A program made the translations under genes and the position numbers. The notes below the pieces were generated by a model that worked only from the letters and a program-made list of their open reading frames with translations, did not search any database and was not told the DNA's origin. DNA of 6,493 bases from an uncultured Alphaproteobacteria bacterium (GTDB taxonomy: Bacteria; Pseudomonadota; Alphaproteobacteria; Caulobacterales; Hyphomonadaceae). Positions within the stretch are counted from its first letter, which is position 1, and the number at the start of each line of letters is the position of its first letter. Where the stretch lies: the NCBI GenBank assembly GCA_903831485.1, contig CAIKXW010000363.1:1-6493 (forward strand), given 5' to 3'. Shown here one piece after another: positions 5,481 through 6,493 of this stretch.

Positions 5481-6493
5481 ATGGCCGCCCTGCCTGAATC
5501 ACGCCTGCGCCAGATGATCGACCGCTTCGAGCAGGTCGAGGCGCGCATGGGCGTCGCCACGGACGCCAAGGAAATCGTCCAGCTCTCGCGCGATCATGCC
5601 GAACTGAAACGCGTCGCGGAAAAGGCGCGTGACGTGCTGACCCTCCGCAACCAGCTGGCAGAGGCCGAGGCGCTAATCGAGGACGCCGGCGCCGACCGCG
5701 ACTTCGTCAACATGGCGATCGAGGAGCGCGCCGAGATCAGGTCGAGACTGCCGGGCATCGAGCGCGAGATGCAGCTCATGCTGCTGCCCAAGGACCGCGA
5801 CGATGACGGCTCGGCCATCATCGAGGTGCGTGCCGGCACGGGCGGCGACGAAGCCGCCCTGTTCGCGGGCGACCTCTGGAGGATGTACCAGCGCTACGCG
5901 TCCGGCCGCGGCTGGCAGGTCGAACTTGTCTCGGCGACCGATGGCGAGATGGGCGGCTACAAGGAAGTCGTCGCCCAGCTCAACGGCTCGGGCGTGTTCG
6001 GCCGCATGAAGTTCGAAAGCGGCGTGCATCGCGTCCAGCGCGTGCCGGCGACTGAAGCACAGGGCCGCATCCATACCTCGGCGGCCACCGTCGCGATCCT
6101 GCCCGTGCCGGAAGAAGTGAACATCGAAGTCCGTGACCAGGACATCCGCATCGACACCTATCGTTCGTCGGGAGCAGGCGGCCAGCACGTCAACAAGACC
6201 GACTCCGCCGTGCGCATCACGCACCTGCCGACCAACATCGTCGTGACGTCATCGGAAAAATCGCAGCACGAGAACCGCCGCAAGGCGATGGAGCAGCTGA
6301 AGATCCGCCTCTACGAAGCCGAGCGCACCGCCAAGGACAACGCGCGCTCAGAAGCGCGAAAGCTTCAGGTCGGCTCCGGCGACCGCTCGGAGCGCATCCG
6401 CACCTACAACTTCCCGCAGGGCCGCGTCACCGACCATCGCATCAACTTCACCGCCTACAATCTCGACCAGTTCGTCCAGGGCGATATCGAAGA
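5481..6493 (+). CDS. prfA: Peptide chain release factor 1 (3' end outside window)
   Basis: PrfA recognises UAA and UAG in the ribosomal A site and triggers release of the finished polypeptide. The visible 337 codons contain an N-terminal helical domain (about 1-100), the central domain with tripeptide anticodon PAT (189-191) in [16 protein letters not shown], and the catalytic GGQ (233-235) in [18 protein letters not shown]. The PxT motif marks RF1 rather than RF2 (SPF). Q235 is the glutamine normally methylated by PrmC. Residues ending in [15 protein letters not shown] and FTAYNLDQF match the family C-terminus; with a usual length near 355-360, about 20 residues lie beyond the window. The ATG at 5481 gives a typical N-terminus; only a weak TGGAA (5471-5475) precedes it. 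Nearby genes in this window use TAG and TGA stops, so RF1 activity is needed. Confidence 0.97.
   Translation, partial: MAALPESRLRQMIDRFEQVEARMGVATDAKEIVQLSRDHAELKRVAEKARDVLTLRNQLAEAEALIEDAGADRDFVNMAIEERAEIRSRLPGIEREMQLMLLPKDRDDDGSAIIEVRAGTGGDEAALFAGDLWRMYQRYASGRGWQVELVSATDGEMGGYKEVVAQLNGSGVFGRMKFESGVHRVQRVPATEAQGRIHTSAATVAILPVPEEVNIEVRDQDIRIDTYRSSGAGGQHVNKTDSAVRITHLPTNIVVTSSEKSQHENRRKAMEQLKIRLYEAERTAKDNARSEARKLQVGSGDRSERIRTYNFPQGRVTDHRINFTAYNLDQFVQGDIE

Noticed and set aside
1..6493. A multi-gene defence, mobile or biosynthetic system
   Set aside because: The HNH protein has no partner nuclease, methylase or transposase nearby, and the genes are mostly single units in alternating orientation with housekeeping or envelope roles.

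Overview
This GC-rich window, with strong G/C preference at third codon positions, looks like an ordinary stretch of alphaproteobacterial chromosome. The gene types (an HNH endonuclease with the LNAD-RPLSYYPLSLWPW signature, a DUF6920-type protein, a MAPEG protein, prfA) and protein wording suggest Caulobacterales or Hyphomonadaceae. That placement is a judgement from reading and was not checked by search. There are no rRNA or tRNA genes, CRISPR arrays, insertion sequences or phage genes.

Layout: positions 1-393 hold no convincing protein gene but carry a chain of possible hairpins, the last ending 16 nt before the HNH start. The HNH endonuclease (394-957, +) converges with a DUF6920-like gene (971-1651, -); a minus-strand intrinsic terminator lies across their junction. 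A 107-bp divergent region rich in inverted repeats separates DUF6920 from a lactate/malate dehydrogenase family gene (1759-2709, +). Next come a Tat-exported Gfo/Idh/MocA oxidoreductase (2833-4266, +) and, converging with a 3-bp gap, an NTF2-like lipoprotein (4270-4830, -). A second divergent region leads to a four-helix MAPEG membrane protein (4946-5386, +). After a 94-bp gap with a hairpin and a degenerate heptamer repeat, prfA (5481 onward, +) runs off the end of the window about 20 codons before its expected stop.

The genes do not form one pathway. Orientation switches repeatedly, so most are probably separate transcription units. LDH is a cytoplasmic NAD-linked redox enzyme, the Gfo/Idh/MocA protein a likely exported sugar-active oxidoreductase, the lipoprotein an envelope protein of unknown role, MAPEG a membrane protein, and PrfA the translation terminator for UAA/UAG.

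I found no convincing new multi-gene system. The points most worth a second look are the structured leader before the HNH gene, the terminator that encloses its own stop codon, the threonine at the LDH substrate-specificity position, the interleaved inverted repeats at 1645-1723, and the heptamer repeat directly upstream of prfA.
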